NCBI RefSeq assembly: GCF_003700275.1
Contig: NZ_RBRE01000079.1
Location: 20,803-84,802, forward strand
Source of the DNA: Pseudomonas cichorii
GTDB lineage: Bacteria; Pseudomonadota; Gammaproteobacteria; Pseudomonadales; Pseudomonadaceae
Reading direction: 5' to 3'
DNA: 64,000 nucleotides
Positions 43,680-53,474 of the stretch are shown one piece after another. Positions within the stretch are counted from its first letter, which is position 1; each line of letters opens with the position of its first letter. The translations under genes were made by a program, and so were the position numbers. The notes beneath the pieces were generated by a model. The model was not told the DNA's origin. It saw only the letters and a list, made by a program, of their open reading frames with translations, and did not search any database.

Positions 43680-44906
43680 TCAAACGGATTCGATTGGAAC
43701 GACTCGGGACGACACTTCGTTGTTGATCAGGCTCGTGGCGTTCTGATTCAGCCAGTGCCGGGTCGGCAGCGGAGGCTGATGCGCGGCGCTCAGGCGGCTC
43801 TCGACGAACGAGCGGATTTCCTGCTCAAAGCGCCTGATCGAGAAACGCTCGGCGTTGGCCCGGCAGGCCTGGGCACTGATGAGCGACTGCGCGGACTCGA
43901 ACTCGGCCACCGCAGCGATCAGCGAAGCCACGGTCTGCTGCTGATAGAACACCCCGGTTGGGTGGGGATGGTCCAGCCCGTGCACGGTTTCCAGCACGCC
44001 ACCCTTGCCAAAGGCAATCACCGGCGTGCCGCAGGCCTGAGCCTCCACCGGGCTGATGCCGAAATCCTCTTCGGCGGCGAACACGAACGCCCTGGCGGCG
44101 CGCATGTGCTCAATCAGTACGGCGGCAGGCTGAAAACCCAGCAGCCGGACGTTGGGCGCCTTGCTGGCAATGGCCTGCGCCTTGGCCAGGTCCGGACCAT
44201 CGCCGACCACTACCAGATGTTTGTCCGGCATGCTGGCAAAGGCCTCGATGATCATCGGCAAACGCTTGTAGGGCACCATGCGTGAGGCGGTGAAGTAATA
44301 GTCCTGGCGGGTGCCTCCGTTGAAAGTGAAGTTCTGGGTGTCCACTGGCGGGTAGATCACCGTGGACTCGCGGCGGTAGGCCTTGCTGATCCGTGCCGCA
44401 ATGAAACGGGAATTGGCGATGAAATCATCGACGCCGGTTGAAGTGCGCTGATCCCACATGCGCATGTAATGCAGCACCAGCCGCGCCAGCTTGCCCTTGA
44501 GGCCCTTGTTCAGGCCTGACTCGCGCAGGTATTGGTGCTGCAGGTCCCAGGCGTAACGAATCGGCGAGTGCACATAGCTGACGTGCAACTGGTCAGGACC
44601 GGTGAGCACGCCTTTGGCCACGGCATGACTGCTGCTGACGATCAGGTCGTAGCCGGACAGGTCCAGTTGCTCGATGGCCAGCGGCATCAGCGGCAGGTAG
44701 CGCTGGTAGCGGGTCCTGGCTTTGGGCAGGTTCTGTATGAACGTGGTGGTAGCGACCTTGCCGCCCAGGTGGGCGCGGTCTTCATCGCTGAGAAAATCGA
44801 TGACCGCAAACAGATCGGCCTCGGGCCAGATGTTGATCAGTGAAGCCAGCACGCGCTCGGCACCGGCATAGGTCACCAGCCAGTCGTGGACGATAGCAAT
44901 TCTCAT
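43680..44906 (-). CDS. Glycosyltransferase family 4
   Basis: A 408-residue GT-B glycosyltransferase. N-terminal MRIAIVHDWLVTYAGAERVL is typical of GT4 mannosyl-type transferases; the C-terminal donor-binding region has EEDFGISPVEAQACGTPVIAFGKGG with the E-x7-E motif. It adds a sugar to the lipid-linked repeat unit on the cytoplasmic side of the membrane. Donor and acceptor cannot be told from sequence. A C-terminal tail of about 35 residues is extra to the fold. Confidence 0.86.
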   Translation of the reverse strand: MRIAIVHDWLVTYAGAERVLASLINIWPEADLFAVIDFLSDEDRAHLGGKVATTTFIQNLPKARTRYQRYLPLMPLAIEQLDLSGYDLIVSSSHAVAKGVLTGPDQLHVSYVHSPIRYAWDLQHQYLRESGLNKGLKGKLARLVLHYMRMWDQRTSTGVDDFIANSRFIAARISKAYRRESTVIYPPVDTQNFTFNGGTRQDYYFTASRMVPYKRLPMIIEAFASMPDKHLVVVGDGPDLAKAQAIASKAPNVRLLGFQPAAVLIEHMRAARAFVFAAEEDFGISPVEAQACGTPVIAFGKGGVLETVHGLDHPHPTGVFYQQQTVASLIAAVAEFESAQSLISAQACRANAERFSIRRFEQEIRSFVESRLSAAHQPPLPTRHWLNQNATSLINNEVSSRVVPIESV

Positions 44907-44982
44907 GGAGATTCCTTGCTCTGTAAGCTCGCTCTACTTCAGGCGCAGGCTGATCGCGTCTTGGCGTGGCAGTAAGTGAGAT

Positions 44983-46082
44983 TCAGCTTTTTCCCGAAGG
45001 GGATTCCGGCACGGGGCGGGTGCTGGCTGCGTGCTGCGGGCATGTGCTCAGCAGGGCGTCGATTCGTTGAGACAGGCGTTTTGCCGAGCTTTCCCAGGAA
45101 AAGCGTGTGACGTTGTTCAGTCCATGCTGGCGCAGCGCCTTGCGTAGCGGCGCATCACTGAGCATGCGTTGCATGGCGGCCGCGATGTGGCTGACGTCCA
45201 GAGGGTCGAAATACAGTGCGCTGGCTTGCAGCACTTCGGGAATCGAGGCCGCATTGGCGGCCAGTACCGGACAGCCGCAGGCCTGTGCTTCCAGCGGCGG
45301 AATGCCGAAACCTTCATACAGCGACGGAAAGACGAAAGCCGTCGCGCCCTGGTATTGCTTGATCAGTTCGGCATCGCTGAGCCGTCCCAGAAAGCGGATT
45401 CGAGGGTCCCGACAGGCCAGGCGTTGCAGATCCGGATCGGCAAATACCCCGTGAGCGCCTGCACGTCTTCATGGCCGCGCAGGCTCATGAACGCCTGGAT
45501 CATGCGGTGGAAGTTCTTGTGTGCGCTGGGCGAGGACACGGCCAGCAGGTATTTCCCGACATTCTCTGTTGGCGTGGCCGGGACGAATGCATCGCTGACT
45601 GCTGCAGGCAGGACCAGGACTTTCTTTTCCGCAAAACCGTAGAACCGGGAAATCTCGCCTTTGGAAAAGCTGCTGCTGGTGACCAGAGTCTTGATCCGCG
45701 AAAGCATGATCGGCGTGATGATCCGGTACACGGTTCTGAACATGCGGGTGTAGCTGTGCGGGAAGCGTACATAGGTAATGTCGTGGTGTGTCGCAATATG
45801 ATTGCTGTACAGCATCGGCCCGGTGCTGCAGGTCGACAGCAGCAACGGGTTGCCCTGGCGGCGCAGGTACAGCGGCAGGTCGAGTTGTTCCCACAGGTGG
45901 CCACTGTTGCGGCCAATGCAGCGTACCTCCAGCGCCTTGGCGCTTTCATGCCTCTTGATCCCGTGAGGGGCGACAAAAACCAGATCGTTGCGTATTTCCT
46001 TGAGTGCAAGGCATAACTGCTCTGCGAAGCGCTGGACCCCGCCTATTTCCTGGGTAAGAAATCGAGCATTGATAAAAATCAT
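44983..46082 (-). pseudogene. Glycosyltransferase family 4, broken by a frameshift
   Basis: The gene starts at 46082 (MIFINARFLTQEIGG, with CAGGA upstream) and reads normally through KNFHRMIQAFMSLRGHEDVQAL. It then leaves frame near 45,445-45,455 and soon stops at 45,363. The -1 frame continues without a break from VFADPDLQRL through SLYEGFGIPPLEAQACG to the stop at 44,983. The strand that usually carries the VIVGG-type motif just before VFAD is absent. A small deletion of 3n+1 bases is therefore more likely than a one-base error. A single-tRNA slip on GGGG could restore the frame, but the missing segment would remain. Confidence 0.8.
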
Positions 46083-46152
46083 TAAGTGCATCCTGCAAGG
46101 TAGTGAGTGATTTGAATCCGCCTGGCGCGGGTAACGACTGGATGACTGCAAC

Positions 46153-47532
46153 TCAGTGCGCGTCGTGAGCGAATAGCGCTGGTCTTGTGCCCAGACTGAT
46201 TATTTTTGGAAACTCATCGATCGGCACCTGAGCCGAGCAGCGCGCGTCATTGCAGCTCCAGACGATATCCGTGTCGAACAGGCCTCTTTCGGGCTGGCCA
46301 CTGTCGATCATCCGGACAGTGCCGTGCTGCATGCTGCTGGCTTCCACGTGGGTCCGCCGCGGTGTTCCTGTGGTCCAGGCCACCAGTATCTGTTCTGCGC
46401 CCTTGGCGAATCTCAGCAGATAGGTGCTTCCCAGTTCGCGGCTCTTTTCGGCGTCATAGCGGTATTCGAGCAGCGTGCTGCTGATGGCCTTGAGGGTCAG
46501 GTAGGACGGCTTCAGGCTCAGGTCATACTTGAGCAGGCCGAAATTCTGTTGTGGGTCATTGCTGTCTCTGCCGCTGTCGATCAGGCCGTTCCACCACAGG
46601 CCCTTGATATCCGGCACGGTCTGGGCCAGGAAAAAACTGCGCGCCAGAAAGGCCGCCTGGGTCTGTTCGCTGATGCCGCACTTGCCGGTATTGGTGGGCC
46701 AGCCCATTTCCGTCAGGTACAACGGCACCGGGCGTGCGGCAAGGGTTCTGAGGTCCGCATCGATCCAGCGCAGCCAGGCGATCCAGCGTTCCGGGGTGTG
46801 TCGTTCTTCGTGACGGCAATGCACATAAGGATGCAGCGACAAACCGTCGACCTGATTGAGGATGCCGTTCTGGATCAGCCGGTCGGCGAACCCCAGCTCC
46901 ATGCCCAGGCTGGTCACTGCGCCGGCCAGGATCGTCACCGGTTGTTTCTGCTTGCGAATGTGCGCAACGCTGTCTTCGATCAGGTTGCTGTAGTCCTTGG
47001 TCGCCCAGGCATCGACAGGGTTGTCCCGGTCCCACTCGTTCCAGATTTCGTAGAGATCGACGCTGTCGGCCAGTTCCCGGCTGACAAAGCTGACGTAATT
47101 GCCGAAGGCCAGACTCACGGGCGGCTGACGGGGCTTGGCATAGTTTTCATAAAACGGGTTGCCGTAGCCCAGTACCAGCAGGGGCCGCAAGCGGTGTTCC
47201 TGGGTTTTGCTCAAGTACTCTCGCCAGGCCGGGTCGATACGCATGAAGCCGCGCCTGGGTTCGACTGTGCTCCAGTAGGCATCGTCGCGAACCGAGTTGA
47301 CTCCGGCTTCTTCCAGCAGTCTGAGGACCTTGGCCGACGAGCCGTTGTCATTCATCAATTGGGTGTCGACGCCAATGATGAATGTCTCTTCTCCCAGTGC
47401 GATACGAATCGAAAGCAGCCACGACAGCAAAACCATCAACAGTTTGCGCCAACACAGAGAGTGGGAAAACGAAGCCGGACCGAGCGCAGCAGTTTTCACA
47501 CCGTCTGAACAGGATGCAGGTGTTCTTGACAT
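46153..47532 (-). CDS. Secreted glycoside hydrolase, PslG-like (GH39/clan A fold)
   Basis: A hydrolase of about 459 residues. After a polar N terminus, a hydrophobic stretch (LLMVLLSWLLSIRIALG) acts as signal or anchor, and a TIM-barrel follows. The acid/base glutamate is in LYEIWNEWDRDN and the nucleophile in PLYLTEMGWPTN, the spacing seen in PslG. Such hydrolases trim or release the polymer, or degrade misdirected chains, in the periplasm. The ATG at 47532 is preferred over a TTG 12 nt upstream; a start nearer the hydrophobic segment is possible. Confidence 0.78.
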   Translation of the reverse strand: MSRTPASCSDGVKTAALGPASFSHSLCWRKLLMVLLSWLLSIRIALGEETFIIGVDTQLMNDNGSSAKVLRLLEEAGVNSVRDDAYWSTVEPRRGFMRIDPAWREYLSKTQEHRLRPLLVLGYGNPFYENYAKPRQPPVSLAFGNYVSFVSRELADSVDLYEIWNEWDRDNPVDAWATKDYSNLIEDSVAHIRKQKQPVTILAGAVTSLGMELGFADRLIQNGILNQVDGLSLHPYVHCRHEERHTPERWIAWLRWIDADLRTLAARPVPLYLTEMGWPTNTGKCGISEQTQAAFLARSFFLAQTVPDIKGLWWNGLIDSGRDSNDPQQNFGLLKYDLSLKPSYLTLKAISSTLLEYRYDAEKSRELGSTYLLRFAKGAEQILVAWTTGTPRRTHVEASSMQHGTVRMIDSGQPERGLFDTDIVWSCNDARCSAQVPIDEFPKIISLGTRPALFAHDAH

Positions 47533-47599
47533 GGGTTGTCTCAATCAAGAGGCGCGGTCCGGAGCACTTGCTCAGTGGGGCACGGGCCGATGGATGTCA

Positions 47600-48844
47600 C
47601 TACGCGGTATCGGGCAGGGACTGCAGCCGGGGTAATGCGATCCTGTCCTGCAGGGTCTGGATCAGGATGCTTTCATACTGGTCGAGCATCAGTTCCAGGC
47701 TCAGGAACTCGCGGACACTGTCGCGCGCCTGTGCTCCAAGGCGTGCCAGCAGCCTGGGTTGCTGGTGCAGCTTGAGCATGGCCAGCCCCAGTGAATCCGG
47801 GTCGTCCGGGCTGCATAGCAGGCCGTTGACCTGATCCTTGATGATTTCCGTTAACCCGCCCATGCGACTGGCGATGACCGGTCGCGAGTGGGCGCAGGCT
47901 TCCACGGCGACCATGCCGAACGGCTCGTTCCATACGGACGGCACAATCGCGACATCGATCTGCTTGTAGAAGGTTTCGGGGTTCTGGTAACCGACGAAGC
48001 TGATGTTCGGTGAGCTGGCCATCGCCTTGAAGCGTTGCTCGTCGTTGAGCTGCCCGCGCCCGGCGATCTGCAAGGTGGCGTTGAAGGGCAGATGCTGGAA
48101 CTGTTCGATCAGCCAGCCCACCCCCTTGGGGTCCGACAGGGTGCCTATATAGCCGAAGCGCAGCGGCGCATCGGACGGTGTTGGCGTATCTGCACAGGGT
48201 TCTGCGGCAGGTGCAGGACACGGGCTGGCGTTATAGACGACGTAGCTTTTCGTGCCCTTGAAATAATCCCGCTTCTGCAAGCTGTCGAGCAGGAAGCGGC
48301 TGACGCCGACCACCGCGTCCACTTGCGAGGAGCGTTCATCGTGGCCGGTACGAAAGCGCATGCAGAGGCCGCACTGACGCTGGCAGCTATGGCCTTTCTT
48401 GAACATGGTGCTGCTCGGGCAAAGCAGGTACATGTCATGCAGCACCTGCACCACCGCAAGCCCGGCCAGACTGATTTCGTCCCAGGCCGAAACCGACCAG
48501 CCGGTGAGGTTGTGACACATCACCAGGTCCGGCTGCTCCAGTTCCAGCACACGCTTTACATGGCCGCGCATGCCGGGGTTGTAGCGATCGCGCAGGTGCC
48601 AGCCAAGTCTGGCCAGACGTCCCGGACGCTGGGCCGTGAAATGCCAGTAAGTGTTGTGCAGGCCGGCACGATAGACCTTGATCTGGTTGACTGCGTCCAT
48701 GTGCAGCCCCGGCTGTGCGGTAGTGCACAGGACCGTCACGCCATAGCCGCGCTGCTGCAGGCCTTCGACCATGCGTTGCAGGATGATCTCTGCGCCACCG
48801 CCTATATCCGGTGCATAAAGACTGCTGATGAACAGGATTTTCAT
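47600..48844 (-). CDS. Glycosyltransferase family 4 (GT4_WcaI/WbuB-like fold)
   Basis: A 414-residue GT-B enzyme. MKILFISSLYAPDIGGGAEIILQRMVEGL is at the N terminus, a cysteine-rich stretch CQRQCGLCMRF lies near residue 155, and the donor site is in PSVWNEPFGMVAVEACAHSRPVIASRMGG near residue 310. It is probably one of the transferases assembling the repeat unit. It overlaps the upstream GT2 gene by 4 nt (ATGA). Confidence 0.86.
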   Translation of the reverse strand: MKILFISSLYAPDIGGGAEIILQRMVEGLQQRGYGVTVLCTTAQPGLHMDAVNQIKVYRAGLHNTYWHFTAQRPGRLARLGWHLRDRYNPGMRGHVKRVLELEQPDLVMCHNLTGWSVSAWDEISLAGLAVVQVLHDMYLLCPSSTMFKKGHSCQRQCGLCMRFRTGHDERSSQVDAVVGVSRFLLDSLQKRDYFKGTKSYVVYNASPCPAPAAEPCADTPTPSDAPLRFGYIGTLSDPKGVGWLIEQFQHLPFNATLQIAGRGQLNDEQRFKAMASSPNISFVGYQNPETFYKQIDVAIVPSVWNEPFGMVAVEACAHSRPVIASRMGGLTEIIKDQVNGLLCSPDDPDSLGLAMLKLHQQPRLLARLGAQARDSVREFLSLELMLDQYESILIQTLQDRIALPRLQSLPDTA

Positions 48845-49842
48845 AATGGATAGCTCCTGTTCAGGCCCAGTACGCCGGCTTCACCGTCGCGAATGGCAGT
48901 TTCGATCAGGTTCAGGCGTTGTGCCGCATCGCAACGTCTGGCGATCAGCCTGAGCAGGCAGAAAAATATCCAGCGGTTGAGCCGGTAAAGCAGCGATGAA
49001 GACGCCCAGACATTTTTGTCGAACCAGGCCTGATTCCGTGCGCCGTAATACGCACGCAAGTCCGAGCCGCCGAGCAGGTAGTTCTCGTAGACATTGCTGC
49101 TGCGGGCCTTGATGTTCCACGAGTCTTCCAGGTCGTCGAGCAGGGCTTCGGGCACCAGGAAAATCCGCCCGCCGCCGGCGGTGATGCGCCAGGTGTACTC
49201 GCTGTCGTCGGCATACAGTTTCAAGGCATCGAGCGGCAGTCCGATCTTCTGGTACAGGCTGCGATGGGCCAGCAGGCCGCCATAGGTTGCAAACGGCAAT
49301 TGCACCATGAGTGGCGCATCCTGCAGTGCCTGAGGCTTGCCCCAGGGCAGGCGGCGCCAGATCTTGTAGGGCAGTTGCGCGATATGAAAGCCGAAAAAGC
49401 TCGAACGGCGCTGGATGGCGAAACGTTGCGGCACTCCGCAGGCGATGTCGGCCTGATGGGTGGGACGAAAGCCCAGCATGGCGGTCTGGTCCTTGCCGTG
49501 GATCTGCTCCTGTTGATGCAGGTACTTGTGCAGGATCGCAATGGCATTGATGGTGGGCGCATTGTCATCGTCCATCAGCCAGATGTACTCGGCCCCGGCC
49601 TCCAGCGCAGCCTTGATGCCTACCGAATAGCCGTTGGCCGAGCCGGTATTGTCGGGCAGATGGATGACCTGGACCTGCCCGGGCCATTTCTGGCTCAAGG
49701 ACTCAAGCGGCGCCACCGAAGCATTGCTGACGATGATGACGCGCTCTATGAGCGGACTTTCCAGTGAACGACTGACCAGAGTGTGCAGGTACTTGAAACG
49801 ATCACCGTAGGTGAGCGTCACCAGTGTGGTTCGGTTGATCAT
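48841..49842 (-). CDS. Glycosyltransferase family 2
   Basis: A 333-residue GT-A enzyme. The nucleotide-sugar site includes LVTLTYGDRFKYL and the metal-binding DDD in EYIWLMDDDNAPTINA (near residue 92); a later ED-type acidic region is ALKLYADDSEYTWR. The C-terminal part has a short hydrophobic segment that may bind the membrane. It is coupled by ATGA to the GT4 gene downstream. The start codon lacks a strong ribosome-binding site. Confidence 0.85.
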   Translation of the reverse strand: MINRTTLVTLTYGDRFKYLHTLVSRSLESPLIERVIIVSNASVAPLESLSQKWPGQVQVIHLPDNTGSANGYSVGIKAALEAGAEYIWLMDDDNAPTINAIAILHKYLHQQEQIHGKDQTAMLGFRPTHQADIACGVPQRFAIQRRSSFFGFHIAQLPYKIWRRLPWGKPQALQDAPLMVQLPFATYGGLLAHRSLYQKIGLPLDALKLYADDSEYTWRITAGGGRIFLVPEALLDDLEDSWNIKARSSNVYENYLLGGSDLRAYYGARNQAWFDKNVWASSSLLYRLNRWIFFCLLRLIARRCDAAQRLNLIETAIRDGEAGVLGLNRSYPL

Positions 49843-49905
49843 GGTGAGGTTCCAGGATGGAGGTTCTGTATCGTTGTCACCCGCTCTGGGCAGGAGCCGA
49901 TTGAT

Positions 49906-50412
49906 TCAGGCTCTGGCCTGCATCGATGACAGGCTGCTGATGGGGATCACCACTTTCTGCTGGCGCTGCAACAGGTTAAGCAGAATGACTGCGCGCTCGG
50001 TGCCGTCTGCCGAAAGGAAAATCGCCTCGACATCGCAGAGGCCTCCCGCAGTGATCAACACATGCTCCCCCTGGGTAAACATCGCCCTGGGCCTGGGCGC
50101 CAGCAGGCGCTGGCGAATCTGTTCGATCAGGTGATCCTGAACCGGCACCGGATGCCCGCCAAAGGTGACGATGCGCGCCACACCGCGGGTTGAGCGAATC
50201 GGGTACCAGTTGTCATGCACCTGATGCATGCGGATGAACAAGTATCCCGGAAACAGCTCTTCCTCAGTCTTGATGCGCTTGCGGTTGTCATGCGCAGTGA
50301 GTGGCCGGTAGCACTCGAAATGCTGGCGCTGCAAATGCTCCTGCGCCCGTGCTTCCTGTCGGGGTTTGGTCTGGATCAGATACCAGCGGGCGGGATCATG
50401 GGAGGTCGTCAT
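49906..50412 (-). CDS. rfaH: RfaH-type transcription antiterminator (NusG paralogue)
   Basis: A 168-residue specialised NusG paralogue. The NGN domain starts RWYLIQTKPRQEARAQEHLQRQ and contains ELFPGYLFIRMH and STRGVARIVTFGG; the C-terminal KOW part contains AIFLSADGTERAVILLNLLQRQQ, closely resembling the matching segment of E. coli RfaH. RfaH binds RNA polymerase paused at an ops element and carries it through long, Rho-sensitive operons. Two ops-like sites lie in the leader of this same operon (58,426-58,438 and 58,573-58,585). The start at 50412 has GGAG at 50420-50423. Confidence 0.88.
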   Translation of the reverse strand: MTTSHDPARWYLIQTKPRQEARAQEHLQRQHFECYRPLTAHDNRKRIKTEEELFPGYLFIRMHQVHDNWYPIRSTRGVARIVTFGGHPVPVQDHLIEQIRQRLLAPRPRAMFTQGEHVLITAGGLCDVEAIFLSADGTERAVILLNLLQRQQKVVIPISSLSSMQARA

Positions 50413-50416
50413 GAGT

Positions 50417-51205
50417 TCACTCCGCCGCAAGCTGTGGAGACAGGGTCGCTACCGCTTCCGTGCCGAGCTGAAGATAGGGATCGTTGGCGGCAACGCTTTC
50501 ATTGTCGCTGTAATGCCCCAGCAGTTCCTGAACGCGCTCCAGGCTGTTGAACATCAGCACATCGATGATCGACAGATTGGCCACGAACGGCTGTGCAGAC
50601 TGTTGATAGACGATCCGATCCATCTTGAAGAAACGCACCAGCAAGCCGTTGCGGGCGAAGCGGTCGCGGTCGTACAACTCCTGGCCGCCAATCGGGTTGA
50701 GAAAGGTGGTTGCCGAAAAGGTGTGCGCGATATTGATGACCCGGTCCTGTTTGTCGGTGCACGACGTCAGTTTCAGGTCGGAACCGCGCAATATCGGCGT
50801 GATGATCTGCAGGTATGCACACAGCTCGCGAATCGAGTGTTCGGCATACAGCGCAAGGTTCTGCTGCGGGAAGCGGATCAGGCGCTCGATCAGGGGCATG
50901 ACTTGAGCGAAGTACGGCGCCTTGCGGTAGCACTGGGTAATCAGATTGATGACACGGCTGGCTTCTTCGCTGAAATTGTCGACCAGATGCCGCTGCATGA
51001 TCGGCAGCTCGAAGTGGTCCTTCTTCAGCGGGAAGGTAATCAGCCTGGCTTCACCGTTGCACAGGATCCGGTTGCGATTGACCCAGCCTGCCCGGATATA
51101 TTGCAGATCGTCGCCCAGGACGAAGACATCTGCTGCTGCGATGAGTTGAAAGTAACCCAGATAAGGGAACAGGTATGGCTGCATCATTGCTATGGTCCTG
51201 GCCAT
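50417..51205 (-). CDS. WbqC-family protein
   Basis: A 262-residue protein with the WbqC signature at the N terminus: MARTIAMMQPYLFPYLGYFQLIAAADVFVLGDDLQYIRAGWVNRNRI. WbqC-like proteins occur in surface-polysaccharide clusters, often beside aminotransferases, and are thought to act in making amide-linked substituents on amino sugars; the reaction is not settled. AAGGAG (51212-51217) fixes the start at 51205. It lies 4 nt before rfaH. Confidence 0.85.
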   Translation of the reverse strand: MARTIAMMQPYLFPYLGYFQLIAAADVFVLGDDLQYIRAGWVNRNRILCNGEARLITFPLKKDHFELPIMQRHLVDNFSEEASRVINLITQCYRKAPYFAQVMPLIERLIRFPQQNLALYAEHSIRELCAYLQIITPILRGSDLKLTSCTDKQDRVINIAHTFSATTFLNPIGGQELYDRDRFARNGLLVRFFKMDRIVYQQSAQPFVANLSIIDVLMFNSLERVQELLGHYSDNESVAANDPYLQLGTEAVATLSPQLAAE

Positions 51206-51257
51206 GTGTAACTCCTTGGTGTGGATGGTTTGAGAGGTAAGGGCGGCTTCGGTTATT

Positions 51258-53474
51258 TCATTTGTGGACAGGGTTGTAGTTGTATCCATAGGCAGCGCAG
51301 TCGTAATCGGAACTCGATGCCTTGCGCACGACGGCATTGAAAATGGCGCCCTTGATCAGAATGCCGTTCTGCCCGAGCCGGCGTTTGCAGGCTTCGATTT
51401 CCTTGATCGTGGTCAGGCCGAAACGGGCGACCAGCAGGCAGGTGCCCGCCTGGCGTCCCACCAGGGTTGCATCGGTCACGGCAAGGATGGGCGGGGTATC
51501 GATCAGAATCAGGTCGTACAGCGGTGAAAGCTCGCTGAGCATTTTGTTGAAGTTGTCATGCATCAGGAGTTCGGAAGGGTTGGGGGCTGCGAAACCGCAT
51601 GAAATGAAATCCAGATGACGAATCTGCGTGTGGTTGATGACTTCGGTGCATTTCAGGCGTGCGGCCAGCGTGTCGGACAGGCCGTGCTTGGGCTGCAGGC
51701 CAAGTACCCGGTGCAGATAACCCTTGCGCATGTCGGCATCGATCAACAGGACTCGCTTGCCGGTCTGGGCGATGATTGCTGCCAGGTTGCTGGAGACGAA
51801 CGATTTGCCGACGCCGGGTGACGGGCTGGAAATCATCAGCACGTTGTTGCGCGCCTCAAGCATGGCGAAGTGCAGGCTGGTACGCAGACTGCGCAGCGAT
51901 TCGATGGCCAGCTCGGTCGGTGCGGCAATGCTCAGCAGCTTCGAGTCCTTGCTGGCAGAACGATTTTGCAGGTTCTTTTCCAGACGTTCCTGCTGGCGCG
52001 AGTAGGGCAGCGAGGCGTAGACCGGCATGCCGATATTCTCGATGAACTCGGCACTTTCCACTCCGCGATAGAAAGCCTGGCGGACAAAGATGATGCTAAC
52101 TGCGACCAACGCGCCGAGCAGCGTGGCAATCAGCACGATCAGCTTCTTCATCGGCTTGACCGGTTTTTCGACGTTGGTATCGGCATTGTCGATCACCCGC
52201 ACGTTACCGATACTGCCTGCGCGCAGAATGTCCTGTTCCTGACTCTTGTTGAGCATCAGGGTGTAGGTCTGGCTGGTGACCTGCATGTCGCGAGTCAGGC
52301 GCAGCAGTTCCTGCTGGGTAAGCGGTAACGCTTCGATCTTTTTCAGCAGGCCCTGTTTCTGTTGCTCCAGTTGGGTCATCTGGTTCATCAGGCTGCGGTA
52401 GGTCGGGTGTTCGCGGGTATAGAGCCGTTCGAGTTCGACCCGCTTGAGCTTGAGTTCCGAGAGCATGGAGTCGAGCTTGACCACCTGGTCGAGCACGCCT
52501 TTGGTCTCGATGCTCAAGTCCACCGATTTGGCGCTGGTCTGAAAGTTGTTCAGGGCCACTTCCGACTCTTCCAGCTGTTTGCGCACCATCGGCAGTTGCG
52601 AGCGCAGGAACTCCAGACGCTGTGCGGCTTCGGCAGAGCTGCGTTCGACGTTCTGCCGGACATACAGGCGGCTGACTTCATTGAGGATCTGGTTGGCCTG
52701 CCTGGCGTCATCGTCCTCGATGGACAGGTAGATGATCCCCGAGTCCTTGCCGGCTTCGGTGATCTTCAGGCGATTCTGGTAAATCAGCGCCGCACTCAGG
52801 GTGCGTAGCCGAGAGACGGTGAACTCCGTACCGGGGCGAGCCACAAGGTTGGCGACTTGAATTTTCACCCCGTGACCTTCGACGGTGCGATTGGTGGCGC
52901 CGCTGAGTAACAAGGTATGGTCCTCGTCATACAGGGAAAACGAACCGGGCTTGTCCGCCACCAGCGTCAGCTTTTCGCCCAGCAGGTCTTCCGGGACTTC
53001 CAGCTGGAAGACTTCGATCTTCTCGCCACCCCAGGCGTATTGGTCCAGCCCGAACAGGGGTTCGGCCAGAGCGCCTTCGTATTCCGGCTTGAACGTGCGA
53101 TACAGATAAGGGCCTATGACCGGGAACACATCGGGCTTCTGGATCACATTGAGTTTCAGGTCGTCGACCACCTTGCCGAGCAAGGCCCGCGACTTGATCA
53201 GCTCGATTTCAGTCATGGCCTGGGAAACCGACATGGGTTTGTTGCTGACCTCAGGCGTGCCTTCGATCCCGACTTTCTTGGGCTCGATCTGGATCATGGC
53301 GTTGGCCTGGAATACCGGCGTGGCAAGAATTGCGTAAGCCAGACCGACCAGGAAGAACAGGCTGACGGTCCAGATGATCAGAGCCTTGTGGTCGAACAGC
53401 ATGCGCAAGATAGTTGCCAAATCGACCCGGGTGTCCTGGTAGTAATCCAGGGAAGAACGGTTCATGACGGTCAT
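51258..53474 (-). CDS. wzc: Polysaccharide co-polymerase and BY-kinase (Wzc)
   Basis: A 738-residue protein. The Wzz domain comes first, with a membrane segment near residues 32-52 and a long coiled-coil periplasmic region (about residues 255-400). A second membrane segment (LIVLIATLLGALVAVSIIF) lies near residue 430. The cytoplasmic kinase has Walker A SSPSPGVGKSF, Walker A' VLLIDADMRKG and Walker B DLILIDTPP. The C-terminal tail is tyrosine-rich (YDCAAYGYNYNPVHK). It controls chain length and export together with Wza through cycles of autophosphorylation reversed by the adjacent Wzb. Confidence 0.92.
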   Translation of the reverse strand: MTVMNRSSLDYYQDTRVDLATILRMLFDHKALIIWTVSLFFLVGLAYAILATPVFQANAMIQIEPKKVGIEGTPEVSNKPMSVSQAMTEIELIKSRALLGKVVDDLKLNVIQKPDVFPVIGPYLYRTFKPEYEGALAEPLFGLDQYAWGGEKIEVFQLEVPEDLLGEKLTLVADKPGSFSLYDEDHTLLLSGATNRTVEGHGVKIQVANLVARPGTEFTVSRLRTLSAALIYQNRLKITEAGKDSGIIYLSIEDDDARQANQILNEVSRLYVRQNVERSSAEAAQRLEFLRSQLPMVRKQLEESEVALNNFQTSAKSVDLSIETKGVLDQVVKLDSMLSELKLKRVELERLYTREHPTYRSLMNQMTQLEQQKQGLLKKIEALPLTQQELLRLTRDMQVTSQTYTLMLNKSQEQDILRAGSIGNVRVIDNADTNVEKPVKPMKKLIVLIATLLGALVAVSIIFVRQAFYRGVESAEFIENIGMPVYASLPYSRQQERLEKNLQNRSASKDSKLLSIAAPTELAIESLRSLRTSLHFAMLEARNNVLMISSPSPGVGKSFVSSNLAAIIAQTGKRVLLIDADMRKGYLHRVLGLQPKHGLSDTLAARLKCTEVINHTQIRHLDFISCGFAAPNPSELLMHDNFNKMLSELSPLYDLILIDTPPILAVTDATLVGRQAGTCLLVARFGLTTIKEIEACKRRLGQNGILIKGAIFNAVVRKASSSDYDCAAYGYNYNPVHK

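Noticed and set aside
45445..45452. Simple one-base homopolymer error as the sole cause of the glycosyltransferase frameshift
   Set aside because: The run is only four bases, and the conserved segment before VFAD is also missing, which one lost base cannot explain. The idea is kept only as a minor alternative.
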